Shown here: positions 10,083 through 23,821 of the stretch, piece by piece
Numbering within the stretch: the stretch's first letter is position 1
How the letters are laid out: each line of letters opens with the position of its first letter
Assembly (NCBI GenBank): GCA_026874595.1
Contig: CM049314.1
Span: 59,561,300-59,625,299 of the forward strand
Source of the DNA: Sipunculus nudus
Taxonomy: Eukaryota > Annelida > Sipuncula > Golfingiida > Sipunculidae
Direction of reading: 5' to 3'
Length of the DNA stretch: 64,000 bases
Translations under genes and position numbers: made by a program
The notes under the pieces: model-generated
What the model saw: the letters and a program-made list of their open reading frames with translations, nothing else
What the model was told of the DNA's origin: nothing
The model's database searches: none

Positions 10083-11497
10083 GAGCGCTGTGGATGCTCT
10101 CGCACGGCAGGCGGGTTCACTTTTTCACGTTTATTAAACTTTTTATTTCTCACCTCTTTGTATGTTAAACAAACACAAATTCATCCTTTTTTAGTTTTTT
10201 AACTTCTTCATATGCATTCGCCATTTTTCACACTATTCTCTTCAAACTTTATTCGACACTATCGGAATCAGTAGTTGAAAAATATTCTATTGTTGAACAT
10301 GTCTGAGTCTCCTGGCTTCTTAAATTTCTTCACTGAATATTTAGGCCAAGCGAGAGTTATGTCTTCTGTTCACATATGACTGATGTCATGACTGCTAACC
10401 CCCTTTAGTTCATGAAAAATATCTCTGAGCCAGATTTCGATCCAGTGGCTATCGTCGGGCTCGAGGCGTGGCCGTCCATATGTTTCTACGAACACTTCAT
10501 TCTTTCTTATCATACGGGAATTCCAAAGGAATCACTCCCTGCTAAACAGGTGACTACAGCGGTGTTTTACCACTCTCACAAAAGAGAGTCCATTGAGGTA
10601 TATCAGAGTGGCGGGGTTTTTTTCAGGAGCCGCTACGTAACGCCGTTGAGGATAAAACTTTAAGATTCCATGAGGATCCAAATATTACGGACATATAACA
10701 ACGCCTCTCGGCCTTCGAGTGCTTTCATACATAAAATACACTTAACCACACGCAAAACGTGTCTGTATACTGTCTGAAAATATCCATCATGTTAGAAAAC
10801 GTTCAGTTATATATAATTCAATGTACGGGAAATTCTCTCAGTTTATTTGTTGAATTTCCTACCGCACACAGATAAGTATAATCCCACGGATTATATGCGG
10901 CTGTCGACCGTTAAGTTTTGCGAGTAGAGAAAATGGACAGCGGTAAAAAAAACATGAGTGTAACGTGTTGCTCCATATGGTCACATACATTAGTTTCAGT
11001 GAAAATCCGACTCGTCGCCTAATTTTCAGATTCCTGATTTAGCACAGCGAGTTGAGCGATATCGGTTAAACCGAATTGGTGACCACCGCAGTGCATGTCT
11101 CTATAGGCCTATGCCTGGGGTCACCACTCAAGCGGCCTGCCAGCCGAACAGAAATACCTACTCAGCCGTGTGTTCTATGCTAGGTAAAGTATCGCTTGCT
11201 GCCATATTGATGAGCAAAGGAATACCCCGTTCCTTAAATTTCAATGGCTGAATCAGATACTTGGCTGAGGGAACTCCAAATTTCCTCGTTGAAAATAGAC
11301 AATTGTGTTAAATTCATATGGTCAAAATCTTTTCGACAATTTAATTGATATATACTCTTACCAGCATGTCAATACTTGTGGTTCGGGGTTTTTGACAACC
11401 CGGAATTCGCAGTACTTAACAAAAATATATCATTCTCTTTCCAAATGTACAAGAATAACTGGGAATTTAAACGGCTCTTAAAACAACCGCTCACGTA

Positions 11498-11569
11498 GCC
11501 GTGATCGTATAGTGGTTAGTACTTCTCGTTGTGGCCGAGAGAACCCAGGTTCGAATCCTGGTCACGGCA
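11498..11569 (+). tRNA. tRNA-His-GTG: tRNA-His (GTG), A type, canonical
   Basis: Reference A gene. It equals the B gene except for G at position 44 (variable loop GAAC). The trailer carries CTCTCACAC, a type II marker, in place of CTCTCGCAC. Confidence 0.98.
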
Positions 11570-12306
11570 GAGCGCTGTGGATGCTCTCACACGGCAGGCG
11601 GTTTCACATTTTTTGTAAAAGTACACCTGCTGACGTCAATTGGTCTGCACCCGGGAAACATAATTTTACATTTACATTGCTTCCGCATTTGTCACTAAAC
11701 CAAACCTCAATGAGCTTTACTTATCTCCTGAAGGAAGGACAAATTAATCCCACTTATTAACACTGCCTCGATATAGTGTTTTCTTTCAAACAAGTCAAAT
11801 ACACGGTGAATGTTGGTAATGACCACTCTTTCGATTATCACTGACAACAATCGATTTCAATTAAAAACGCGGGTTTACAAAATTGTCTTTTTATTACCCT
11901 GACTGTTAATGTCTCTTCAATGGCCTTTCAGACTATGATCAGTTCCATCCAATTCACTGAAACATAGTGATGAAGTACATGAATTCCTATCAAATATTTA
12001 ATTTCCCCCTAAAATTTAAAATAACTATTCCTATCAGTCTGAATTAAAAAAATGACCCAAAGTAGCAGGGCATTGATAGAAATAGAAAGTAGTTACTACC
12101 CGTTACTGCTGGAATATATGTATTAATGGATACATAAATATTCAGAAAAAGTCTGTTGCTCACGCAAACAGAAACCAACACGACTACGGCACGCATGATT
12201 AATTGACGAGATTTCATAACGTCCAATTCTCGTGTGTAGGCCGCTCCGGACACGAATGGCTGCACAGCTCGGGTTCCCGAGCACTTTGGAGACACCCGCT
12301 TACTTA

Positions 12307-12378
12307 GCCGTGATCGTATAGTGGTTAGTACTTCTCGTTGTGGCCGAGACAACCCAGGTTCGAATCCTGGTCACGGCA
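12307..12378 (+). tRNA. tRNA-His-GTG: tRNA-His (GTG), B type
   Basis: Canonical gene body. The leader has CCGCTTACTTA in place of CCGCTCACTTA. Confidence 0.97.
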
Positions 12379-13792
12379 GAGCGCTGTGGATGCTCTCGCA
12401 CGGCAGACGGGTTCACTTTTTTACGTTTATTAAACTTTTTATTTCTCACCTCTTTGTATGTTAAACAAACACAAATTCATCCTTTTTTAGTTTTTTAACT
12501 TTTTCATCTGCATTCGCCATTTTTCACACTATTCTCTTCAAACTTTATTTGACACTATCGGAAACAGTAGTTGAAAAATATTCTATTGTTGAACATGTCT
12601 GAGTCTCCTGGCTTCTTAAATTTCTTCACTGAATATTTAGGCCAAGCGAGATTTATGTCTTCTGTTCACATATGACTGATGTCATGTCTGCTAACCCCCT
12701 TTAGTTCATGAAAAATATCTCTGAGCCAGATTTCGATCCAGTGGCTATCGTCGGGCTCGAGGCGTGGCCGTCCATATGTTTCTACGAACACTTCATTCTT
12801 TCTTATCATACGGGAATTCCAAAGGAATCACTCCCTGCTAAACAGGTGACTACAGCGGTGTTTTACCACTCTCACAAAAGAGAGTCCATTGAGGTATATC
12901 AGAGTGGCGGGGTTTTTTTCAGGAGCCGCTACGTAACGCCGTTGAGGATAAAACTTTAAGATTCCATGAGGATCCAAATATTTCCGACATATAACAACGC
13001 CTCTCGGCCTTCGAGTGCTTTCATACATAAAATACACTTAACCACACGCAAAACGTGTCTGTATACTGTCTGAAAATATCCATCATGTTAGAAAACATTC
13101 AGTTATATATAATTCAGTGTACGGGAAATTCTCTCAGTTTATTTGTTGAATTTCCTACCGCACACTGATAAGTATAATCCCACGGATTATATGCGGCTGT
13201 CGACCGTTAAGTTTTGCGAGTAGAGAAAATGGACAGCGGTAAAAAAACATGAGTGTAACGTGTTGCTCCATATGGTCACATACATGAGTTTCAGTGAAAA
13301 TCTGACTCGTCGCCTAATTTTCAGATTCCTGATTTAGCACAGCGAGTTGAGCGATATCGGTTAAACCGAATTGGTGACCACCGCAGTGTATGTCTCTATG
13401 GGCCTATGCCTGGGGTCACCACTCAAGCGGCCTGCCAGCCGAACAGAAATACCTACTCAGCCGTGTGTTCTATGCTAGGTAAAGTATCGCTTGCTGCCAT
13501 ATTGATGAGCAAAGGAATACCCCGTTCCTTAAATTTCAATGGCTGAATCAGATACTTGGCTGAGGGAACTCCAAATTTCCTCGTTGAAAATAGACAATTG
13601 TGTTAAATTCATATGGTCAAAATCTTTTCGACAATTTAATTGATATATACTCTTACCAGCATGTCAATACTTGTGGTTCGGGGTTTTTGACAACCCGGAA
13701 TTCGCAGTACTTAACAAAAATATATCATTCTCTTTCCAAATGTACAAGAATAACTGGGAATTTAAACGGCTCTTAAAACAACCGCTCACGTA

Positions 13793-13864
13793 GTCGTGAT
13801 CGTATAGTGGTTAGTACTTCTCGTTGTGGCCGAGAGAACCCAGGTTCGAATCCTGGTCACGGCA
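13793..13864 (+). tRNA. tRNA-His-GTG: tRNA-His (GTG), A type, C2T
   Basis: The acceptor begins GTCGTGA, so pair 2-71 becomes a T-G wobble. The rest is canonical, with G44. Confidence 0.94.
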
Positions 13865-14601
13865 GAGCGCTGTGGATGCTCTCGCACGGCAGGCGGTTTC
13901 ACATTTTTTGTAAAAGTACACCTGCTGACGTCAATTGGTCTGCACCCGGGAAACATAATTTTACATTTGCATTGCTTCCGCATTTGTCACTAAACCAAAC
14001 CTCAATGAGCTTTACTTATCTCCTGAAGGAAGGACAAATTAATCCCACTTATTAACACTGCCTCGATATAGTGTTTTCTTTCAAACAAGTCAAATACACG
14101 GTGAATGTTGGTAATGACCACTCTTTCGATTATCACTGACAACAATCGATTTCAATTAAAAACGCGGGTTTACAAAATTGTCTTTTTATTACCCTGACTG
14201 TTAATGTCTCTTCAATGGCCTTTCAGACTATGATCAGTTCCATCAAATTCACTGAAACATAGTGATGAAGTACATGAATTCCTATCAAATATTTAATTTC
14301 CCCCTAAAATTTAAAATAACTATTCCTATCAGTCTGAATTAAAAAAATGACCCAAAGTAGCAGGGCATTGATAGAAATAGAAATTAGTTACTACCCGTTA
14401 CTGCTGGAATATATGTATTAATGGATACATAAATATTCAGAAAAATGCTGTTGCTCACGCAAACAGAAAACAACACGACTACTGCACGCATGATTAATTG
14501 ACGAGATTTCATAACGTCCAATTCTCTTGTGTTGGCCGCTCCGGACACGAATGGCTGCAGAGCTCGGGTTCCCGAGCACTTTGGAGACACCCGCTCACTT
14601 A

Positions 14602-14673
14602 GCCGTGATCGTATAGTGGTTAGTACTTCTCGTTGTGGCCGAGACAACCCAGGTTCGAATCCTGGTCACGGCA
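14602..14673 (+). tRNA. tRNA-His-GTG: tRNA-His (GTG), B type
   Basis: Canonical. Its flanks match those of the gene at 10011, 4591 bp upstream. Confidence 0.97.
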
Positions 14674-16088
14674 GAGCGCTGTGGATGCTCTCGCACGGCA
14701 GGCGGGTTCACTTTTTCACGTTTATTAAACTTTTTATTTCTCACCTCTTTGTATGTTAAACAAACACAAATTCATCCTTTTTTAGTTTTTTAACTTCTTC
14801 ATATGCATTCGCCATTTTTCACACTATTCTCTTCAAACTTTATTCGACACTATCGGAATCAGTAGTTGAAAAATATTCTATTGTTGAACATGTCTGAGTC
14901 TCCTGGCTTCTTAAATTTCTTCACTGAATATTTAGGCCAAGCGAGAGTTATGTCTTCTGTTCACATATGACTGATGTCATGCCTGCTAACCCCCTTTAGT
15001 TCATGAAAAATATCTCTGAGCCAGATTTCGATCCAGTGGCTATCGTCGGGCTCGAGGCGTGGCCGTCCATATGTTTCTACGAACACTTCATTCTTTCTTA
15101 TCATACGGGAATTCCAAAGGAATCACTCCCTGCTAAACAGGTGACTACAGCGGTGTTTTACCACTCTCACAAAAGAGAGTCCATTGAGGTATATCAGAGT
15201 GGCGGGGTTTTTTTCAGGAGCCGCTACGTAACGCCGTTGAGGATAAAACTTTAAGATTCCATGAGGATCCAAATATTACGGACATATAACAACGCCTCTC
15301 GGCCTTCGAGTGCTTTCATACATAAAATACACTTAACCACACGCAAAACGTGTCTGTATACTGTCTGAAAATATCCATCATGTTAGAAAACGTTCAGTTA
15401 TATATAATTCAATGTACGGGAAATTCTCTCAGTTTATTTGTTGAATTTCCTACCGCACACAGATAAGTATAATCCCACGGATTATATGCGGCTGTCGACC
15501 GTTAAGTTTTGCGAGTAGAGAAAATGGACAGCGGTAAAAAAAACATGAGTGTAACGTGTTGCTCCATATGGTCACATACATTAGTTTCAGTGAAAATCTG
15601 ACTCGTCGCCTAATTTTCAGATTCCTGATTTAGCACAGCGAGTTGAGCGATATCGGTTAAACCGAATTGGTGACCACCGCAGTGCATGTCTCTATAGGCC
15701 TATGCCTGGGGTCACCACTCAAGCGGCCTGCCAGCCGAACAGAAATACCTACTCAGCCGTGTGTTCTATGCTAGGTAAAGTATCGCTTGCTGCCATATTG
15801 ATGAGCAAAGGAATACCCCGTTCCTTAAATTTCAATGGCTGAATCAGATACTTGGCTGAGGGAACTCCAAATTTCCTCGTTGAAAATAGACAATTGTGTT
15901 AAATTCATATGGTCAAAATCTTTTCGACAATTTAATTGATATATACTCTTACCAGCATGTCAATACTTGTGGTTCGGGGTTTTTGACAACCCGGAATTCG
16001 CAGTACTTAACAAAAATATATCATTCTCTTTCCAAATGTACAAGAATAACTGGGAATTTAAACGGCTCTTAAAACAACCGCTCACGTA

Positions 16089-16160
16089 GCCGTGATCGTA
16101 TAGTGGTTAGTACTTCTCGTTGTGGCCGAGAGAACCCAGGTTCGAATCCTGGTCACGGCA
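16089..16160 (+). tRNA. tRNA-His-GTG: tRNA-His (GTG), A type
   Basis: Canonical A gene with the type II trailer (CTCTCACAC). Confidence 0.97.
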
Positions 16161-16889
16161 GAGCGCTGTGGATGCTCTCACACGGCAGGCGGTTTCACAT
16201 TTTTTGTAAAAGTACACCTGCTGACGTCAATTGGTCTGCACCCGGGAAACATAATTTTACATTTACATTGCTTCCGCATTTGTCACTAAACCAAACCTCA
16301 ATGAGCTTTACTTATCTCCTGAAGGAAGGACAAATTAATCCCACTTATTAACACTGCCTCGATATAGTGTTTTCTTTCAAACAAGTCAAATACACGGTGA
16401 ATGTTGGTAATGACCACTCTTTCGATTATCACTGACAACAATCGATTTCAATTAAAAACGCGGGTTTACAAAATTGTCTTTTTATTACCCTGACTGTTAA
16501 TGTCTCTTCAATGGCCTTTCAGACTATGATCAGTTCCATCAAATTCACTGAAACATAGTACATGAATTCCTATCAAATATTTAATTTCCCCCTAAAATTT
16601 AAAATAACTATTCCTATCAGTCTGAATTAAAAAAATGACCCAAAGTAGCAGGGCATTGATAGAAATAGAAAGTAGTTACTACCCGTTACTGCTGGAATAT
16701 ATGTATTAATGGATACATAAATATTCAGAAAAAGTCTGTTGCTCACGCAAACAGAAACCAACACGACTACGGCACGCATGATTAATTGACGAGATTTCAT
16801 AACGTCCAATTCTCGTGTGTAGGCCGCTCCGGACACGAATGGCTGCACAGCTCGGGTTCCCGAGCACTTTGGAGACACCCGCTCACTTA

Positions 16890-16961
16890 GCCGTGATCGT
16901 ATAGTGGTTAGTACTTCTCGTTGTGGCCGAGACAACCCAGGGTCGAATCCTGGTCACGGCA
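16890..16961 (+). tRNA. tRNA-His-GTG: tRNA-His (GTG), B type, T54G
   Basis: The B box reads GGGTCGAATCC, so T54 is replaced by G. This removes an invariant T-loop base and part of the TFIIIC site. Stems are intact. Likely impaired. Confidence 0.88.
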
Positions 16962-18376
16962 GAGCGCTGTGGATGCTCTCGCACGGCAGACGGGTTCACT
17001 TTTTTACGTTTATTAAACTTTTTATTTCTCACCTCTTTGTATGTTAAACAAACACAAATTCATCCTTTTTTAGTTTTTTAACTTTTTCATCTGCATTCGC
17101 CATTTTTCACACTATTCTCTTCAAACTTTATTTGACACTATCGGAAACAGTAGTTGAAAAATATTTTATTGTTGAACATGTCTGGGTCTCCTGGCTTCTT
17201 AAATTTCTTCACTGAATATTTAGGCCAAGCGAGATTTATGTCTTCTGTTCACATATGACTGATGTCATGTCTGCTAACCCCCTTTAGTTCATGAAAAATA
17301 TCTCTGAGCCAGATTTCGATCCAGTGGCTATCGTCGGGCTCGAGGCGTGGCCGTCCATATGTTTCTACGAACACTTCATTCTTTCTTATCATACGGGAAT
17401 TCCAAAGGAATCACTCCCTGCTAAACAGGTGACTACAGCGGTGTTTTACCACTCTCACAAAAGAGAGTCCATTGAGGTATATCAGAGTGGCGGGGTTTTT
17501 TTCAGGAGCCGCTACGTAACGCCGTTGAGGATAAAACTTTAAGATTCCATGAGGATCCAAATATTTCCGACATATAACAACGCCTCTCGGCCTTCGAGTA
17601 CTTTCATACATAAAATACACTTAACCACACGCAAAACGTGTCTGTATACTGTCTGAAAATATCCATCATGTTAGAAAACGTTCAGTTATATATAATTCAA
17701 TGTACGGGAAATTCTCTCAGTTTATTTGTTGAATTTCCTACCGCACACAGATAAGTATAATCCCACGGATTATATGCGGCTGTCGACCGTTAAGTTTTGC
17801 GAGTAGAGAAAATGGACAGCGGTAAAAAAAACATGAGTGTAACGTGTTGCTCCATATGGTCACATACATTAGTTTCAGTGAAAATCTGACTCGTCGCCTA
17901 ATTTTCAGATTCCTGATTTAGCACAGCGAGTTGAGCGATATCGGTTAAACCGAATTGGTGACCACCGCAGTGCATGTCTCTATAGGCCTATGCCTGGGGT
18001 CACCACTCAAGCGGCCTGCCAGCCGAACAGAAATACCTACTCAGCCGTGTGTTCTATGCTAGGTAAAGTATCGCTTGCTGCCATATTGATGAGCAAAGGA
18101 ATACCCCGTTCCTTAAATTTCAATGGCTGAATCAGATACTTGGCTGAGGGAACTCCAAATTTCCTCGTTGAAAATAGACAATTGTGTTAAATTCATATGG
18201 TCAAAATCTTTTCGACAATTTAATTGATATATACTCTTACCAGCATGTCAATACTTGTGGTTCGGGGTTTTTGACAACCCGGAATTCGCAGTACTTAACA
18301 AAAATATATCATTCTCTTTCCAAATGTACAAGAATAACTGGGAATTTAAACGGCTCTTAAAACAACCGCTCACGTA

Positions 18377-18448
18377 GCCGTGATCGTATAGTGGTTAGTA
18401 CTTCTCGTTGTGGCCGAGAGAACCCAGGTTCGAATCCTGGTCACGGCA
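18377..18448 (+). tRNA. tRNA-His-GTG: tRNA-His (GTG), A type
   Basis: Canonical A gene with the type II trailer. Confidence 0.97.
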
Positions 18449-19177
18449 GAGCGCTGTGGATGCTCTCACACGGCAGGCGGTTTCACATTTTTTGTAAAAG
18501 TACACCTGCTGACGTCAATTGGTCTGCACCCGGGAAACATAATTTTACATTTACATTGCTTCCGCATTTGTCACTAAACCAAACCTCAATGAGCTTTACT
18601 TATCTCCTGAAGGAAGGACAAATTAATCCCACTTATTAACACTGCCTCGATATAGTGTTTTCTTTCAAACAAGTCAAATACACGGTGAATGTTGGTAATG
18701 ACCACTCTTTCGATTATCACTGACAACAATCGATTTCAATTAAAAACGCGGGTTTACAAAATTGTCTTTTTATTACCCTGACTGTTAATGTCTCTTCAAT
18801 GGCCTTTCAGACTATGATCAGTTCCATCAAATTCACTGAAACATAGTACATGAATTCCTATCAAATATTTAATTTCCCCCTAAAATTTAAAATAACTATT
18901 CCTATCAGTCTGAATTAAAAAAATGACCCAAAGTAGCAGGGCATTGATAGAAATAGAAAGTAGTTACTACCCGTTACTGCTGGAATATATGTATTAATGG
19001 ATACATAAATATTCAGAAAAAGTCTGTTGCTCACGCAAACAGAAACCAACACGACTACGGCACGCATGATTAATTGACGAGATTTCATAACGTCCAATTC
19101 TCGTGTGTAGGCCGCTCCGGACACGAATGGCTGCACAGCTCGGGTTCCCGAGCACTTTGGAGACACCCGCTCACTTA

Positions 19178-19249
19178 GCCGTGATCGTATAGTGGTTAGT
19201 ACTTCTCGATGTGGCCGAGACAACCCAGGTTCGAATCCTGGTCACGGCA
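19178..19249 (+). tRNA. tRNA-His-GTG: tRNA-His (GTG), B type, T32A
   Basis: The anticodon loop reads ATGTGGC, so base 32 is A. The anticodon GTG and U33 are kept. All stems pair. The 32-38 contact of the anticodon loop is altered (A with C). Confidence 0.92.
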
Positions 19250-20661
19250 GAGCGCTGTGGATGCTCTCGCACGGCAGACGGGTTCACTTTTTTACGTTTA
19301 TTAAACTTTTTATTTCTCACCTCTTTGTATGTTAAACAAACACAAATTCATCCTTTTTTAGTTTTTTAACTTTTTCATATGCATTCGCCATTTTTCACAC
19401 TATTCTCTTCAAACTTTATTTGACACTATCGGAAACAGTAGTTGAAAAATATTTTATTGTTGAACATGTGTGAGTCTCCTGGCTTCTTAAATTTCTTCAC
19501 TGAATATTTAGGCCAAGCGAGATTTATGTCTTCTGTTCACATATGACTGATGTCATGTCTGCTAACCCCCTTTAGTTCATGAAAAATATCTCTGAGCCAG
19601 ATTTCGATCCAGTGGCTATCGTCGGGCTCGAGGCGTGGCCGTCCATATGTTTCTACGAACACTTCATTCTTTCTTATCATACGGGAATTCCAAAGGAATC
19701 ACTCCCTGCTAAACAGGTGACTACAGCGGTGTTTTACCACTCTCACAAAAGAGAGTCCATTGAGGTATATCAGAGTGGCGGGGTTTTTTTCAGGAGCCGC
19801 TACGTAACGCCGTTGAGGATAAAACTTTAAGATTCCATGAGGATCCAAATATTTCCGACATATAACAACGCCTCTCGGCCTTCGAGTGCTTTCATACATA
19901 AAATACACTTAACCACACGCAAAACGTGTCTGTATACTGTCTGAAAATATCCATCATGTTAGAAAACATTCAGTTATATATAATTCAGTGTACGGGAAAT
20001 TCTCTCAGTTTATTTGTTGAATTTCCTACCGCACACTGATAAGTATAATCCCACGGATTATATGCGGCTGTCGACCGTTAAGTTTTGCGAGTAGAGAAAA
20101 TGGACAGCGGTAAAAAAACATGAGTGTAACGTGTTGCTCCATATGGTCACATACATGAGTTTCAGTGAAAATCTGACTCGTCGCCTAATTTTCAGATTCC
20201 TGATTTAGCACAGCGAGTTGAGCGATATCGGTTAAACCGAATTGGTGACCACCGCAGTGCATGTCTCTATGGGCCTATGCCTGGGGTCACCACTCAAGCG
20301 GCCTGCCAGCCGAACAGAAATACCTACTCAGCCGTGTTCTATGCTAGGTAAAGTATCGCTTGCTGCCATATTGATGAGCAAAGGAATACCCCGTTCCTTA
20401 AATTTCAATGGCTGAATCAGATACTTGGCTGAGGGAACTCCAAATTTCCTCGTTGAAAATAGACAATTGTGTTAAATTCATATGGTCAAAATCTTTTCGA
20501 CAATTTAATTGATATATACTCTTACCAGCATGTCAATACTTGTGGTTCGGGGTTTTTGACAACCCGGAATTCGCAGTACTTAACAAAAATATATCATTCT
20601 CTTTCCAAATGTACAAGAATAACTGGGAATTTAAACGGCTCTTAAAACAACCGCTCACGTA

Positions 20662-20733
20662 GTCGTGATCGTATAGTGGTTAGTACTTCTCGTTGTGGCC
20701 GAGAGAACCCAGGTTCGAATCCTGGTCACGGCA
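20662..20733 (+). tRNA. tRNA-His-GTG: tRNA-His (GTG), A type, C2T
   Basis: Same acceptor change as the gene at 13793 (GTCGTGA), giving a T-G wobble at 2-71. The trailer is type II, unlike the copy at 13793, which suggests conversion between neighbours or a recurrent mutation. Confidence 0.94.
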
Positions 20734-21462
20734 GAGCGCTGTGGATGCTCTCACACGGCAGGCGGTTTCACATTTTTTGTAAAAGTACACCTGCTGACGT
20801 CAATTGGTCTGCACCCGGGAAACATAATTTTACATTTACATTGCTTCCGCATTTGTCACTAAACCAAACCTCAATGAGCTTTACTTATCTCCTGAAGGAA
20901 GGACAAATTAATCCCACTTATTAACACTGCCTCGATATAGTGTTTTCTTTCAAACAAGTCAAATACACGGTGAATGTTGGTAATGACCACTCTTTCGATT
21001 ATCACTGACAACAATCGATTTCAATTAAAAACGCGGGTTTACAAAATTGTCTTTTTATTACCCTGACTGTTAATGTCTCTTCAATGGCCTTTCAGACTAT
21101 GATCAGTTCCATCAAATTCACTGAAACATAGTACATGAATTCCTATCAAATATTTAATTTCCCCCTAAAATTTAAAATAACTATTCCTATCAGTCTGAAT
21201 TAAAAAAATGACCCAAAGTAGCAGGGCATTGATAGAAATAGAAAGTAGTTACTACCCGTTACTGCTGGAATATATGTATTAATGGATACATAAATATTCA
21301 GAAAAAGTCTGTTGCTCATGCAAACAGAAACCAACACGACTACGGCACGCATGATTAATTGACGAGATTTCATAACGTCCAATTCTCGTGTGTAGGCCGC
21401 TCCGGACACGAATGGCTGCACAGCTCGGGTTCCCGAGCACTTTGGAGACACCCGCTCACTTA

Positions 21463-21534
21463 GCCGTGATCGTATAGTGGTTAGTACTTCTCGTTGTGGC
21501 CGAGACAACCCAGGTTCGAATCCTGGTCACGGCA
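21463..21534 (+). tRNA. tRNA-His-GTG: tRNA-His (GTG), B type
   Basis: Canonical B gene. Confidence 0.97.
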
Positions 21535-22948
21535 GAGCGCTGTGGATGCTCTCGCACGGCAGACGGGTTCACTTTTTTACGTTTATTAAACTTTTTATTT
21601 CTCACCTCTTTGTATGTTAAACAAACACAAATTCATCCTTTTTTAGTTTTTTAACTTTTTCATATGCATTCGCCATTTTTCACACTATTCTCTTCAAACT
21701 TTATTTGACACTATCGGAAACAGTAGTTGAAAAATATTTTATTGTTGAACATGTCTGAGTCTCCTGGCTTCTTAAATTTCTTCACTGAATATTTAGGCCA
21801 AGCGAGATTTATGTCTTCTGTTCACATATGACTGATGTCATGTCTGCTAACCCCCTTTAGTTCATGAAAAATATCTCTGAGCCAGATTTCGATCCAGTGG
21901 CTATCGTCGGGCTCGAGGCGTGGCCGTCCATATGTTTCTACGAACACTTCATTCTTTCTTATCATACGGGAATTCCAAAGGAATCACTCCCTGCTAAACA
22001 GGTGACTACAGCGGTGTTTTACCACTCTCACAAAAGAGAGTCCATTGAGGTATATCAGAGTGGCGGGGTTTTTTTCAGGAGCCGCTACGTAACGCCGTTG
22101 AGGATAAAACTTTAAGATTCCATGAGGATCCAAATATTTCCGACATATAACAACGCCTCTCGGCCTTCGAGTGCTTTCATACATAAAATACACTTAACCA
22201 CACGCAAAACGTGTCTGTATACTGTCTGAAAATATCCATCATGTTAGAAAACATTCAGTTATATATAATTCAGTGTACGGGAAATTCTCTCAGTTTATTT
22301 GTTGAATTTCCTACCGCACACTGATAAGTATAATCCCACGGATTATATGCGGCTGTCGACCGTTAAGTTTTGCGAGTAGAGAAAATGGACAGCGGTAAAA
22401 AAACATGAGTGTAACGTGTTGCTCCATATGGTCACATACATGAGTTTCAGTGAAAATCTGACTCGTCGCCTAATTTTCAGATTCCTGATTTAGCACAGCG
22501 AGTTGAGCGATATCGGTTAAACCGAATTGGTGACCACCGCAGTGCATGTCTCTATGGGCCTATGCCTGGGGTCACCACTCAAGCGGCCTGCCAGCCGAAC
22601 AGAAATACCTACTCAGCCGTGTGTTCTATGCTAGGTAAAGTATCGCTTGCTGCCATATTGATGAGCAAAGGAATACCCCGTTCCTTAAATTTCAATGGCT
22701 GAATCAGATACTTGGCTGAGGGAACTCCAAATTTCCTCGTTGAAAATAGACAATTGTGTTAAATTCATATGGTCAAAATCTTTTCGACAATTTAATTGAT
22801 ATATACTCTTACCAGCATGTCAATACTTGTGGTTCGGGGTTTTTGACAACCCGGAATTCGCAGTACTTAACAAAAATATATCATTCTCTTTCCAAATGTA
22901 CAAGAATAACTGGGAATTTAAACGGCTCTTAAAACAACCGCTCACGTA

Positions 22949-23020
22949 GCCGTGATCGTATAGTGGTTAGTACTTCTCGTTGTGGCCGAGAGAACCCAGG
23001 TTCGAATCCTGGTCACGGCA
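22949..23020 (+). tRNA. tRNA-His-GTG: tRNA-His (GTG), A type
   Basis: Canonical A gene with the type II trailer. Confidence 0.97.
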
Positions 23021-23749
23021 GAGCGCTGTGGATGCTCTCACACGGCAGGCGGTTTCACATTTTTTGTAAAAGTACACCTGCTGACGTCAATTGGTCTGCA
23101 CCCGGGAAACATAATTTTACATTTACATTGCTTCCGCATTTGTCACTAAACCAAACCTCAATGAGCTTTACTTATCTCCTGAAGGAAGGACAAATTAATC
23201 CCACTTATTAACACTGCCTCGATATAGTGTTTTCTTTCAAACAAGTCAAATACACGGTGAATGTTGGTAATGACCACTCTTTCGATTATCACTGACAACA
23301 ATCGATTTCAATTAAAAACGCGGGTTTACAAAATTGTCTTTTTATTACCCTGACTGTTAATGTCTCTTCAATGGCCTTTCAGACTATGATCAGTTCCATC
23401 AAATTCACTGAAACATAGTACATGAATTCCTATCAAATATTTAATTTCCCCCTAAAATTTAAAATAACTATTCCTATCAGTCTGAATTAAAAAAATGACC
23501 CAAAGTAGCAGGGCATTGATAGAAATAGAAAGTAGTTACTACCCGTTACTGCTGGAATATATGTATTAATGGATACATAAATATTCAGAAAAAGTCTGTT
23601 GCTCACGCAAACAGAAACCAACACGACTACGGCACGCATGATTAATTGACGAGATTTCTTAACGTCCAATTCTCGTGTGTAGGCCGCTCCGGACACGAAT
23701 GGCTGCACAGCTCGGGTTCCCGAGCACTTTGGAGACACCCGCTCACTTA

Positions 23750-23821
23750 GCCGTGATCGTATAGTGGTTAGTACTTCTCGTTGTGGCCGAGACAACCCAG
23801 GTTCGAATCCTGGTCACGGCA
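23750..23821 (+). tRNA. tRNA-His-GTG: tRNA-His (GTG), B type
   Basis: Canonical B gene. The private marker TTCTTAACG lies about 95 bp upstream. Confidence 0.97.

Larger units (their letters stand above)
9202..11497 (+). repeat. Monomer 5 (type I)
   Basis: 2296 bp. First type I monomer: AAAATGCTG, TTATTCGACAC, GCGAGAGTTATG and ATTCAATGTAC. Private changes near the CRE: ACCATCTGACG and GGGAATCATAA. Confidence 0.9.
9202..13792 (+). repeat. 4.59-kb higher-order dimer, first copy (monomers 5-6)
   Basis: A type I monomer followed by a type II-like monomer. The same order recurs at 13793-18376. The B genes of monomers 5 and 7 lie 4591 bp apart and their flanks agree base for base over the stretches compared. 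Confidence 0.7.
11498..13792 (+). repeat. Monomer 6 (type II-like, no 8-bp deletion)
   Basis: 2295 bp. The A half is type II (CTCTCACAC, octamer changed to ATTTACAT) but the 8-bp deletion is absent, so it may represent the type II form before the deletion. Confidence 0.85.
13793..16088 (+). repeat. Monomer 7 (type I)
   Basis: 2296 bp, with markers as monomer 5. It has CATGCCTGC where monomer 5 has CATGACTGC. Confidence 0.88.
13793..18376 (+). repeat. 4.58-kb higher-order dimer, second copy (monomers 7-8)
   Basis: Monomer 7 is type I. Monomer 8 is type II with the 8-bp deletion, but its last 700 bp carry type I markers, so monomer 8 is a mosaic. Confidence 0.65.
16089..18376 (+). repeat. Monomer 8 (type II/type I mosaic)
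   Basis: 2288 bp. First monomer with the 8-bp deletion (near 16559). From about 17680 it switches to type I markers (GTTCAGTT, ATTCAATG, CACACAGATAAG, TCTATAGGCC). Confidence 0.85.
18377..20661 (+). repeat. Monomer 9 (type II)
   Basis: 2285 bp. Besides the 8-bp deletion it lacks one GT in CAGCCGTGTGTTC (near 20335). It has CATGTGTGAG. Confidence 0.88.
20662..22948 (+). repeat. Monomer 10 (type II)
   Basis: 2287 bp with the 8-bp deletion. Private change GCTCATGCAAAC near 21314. Confidence 0.88.
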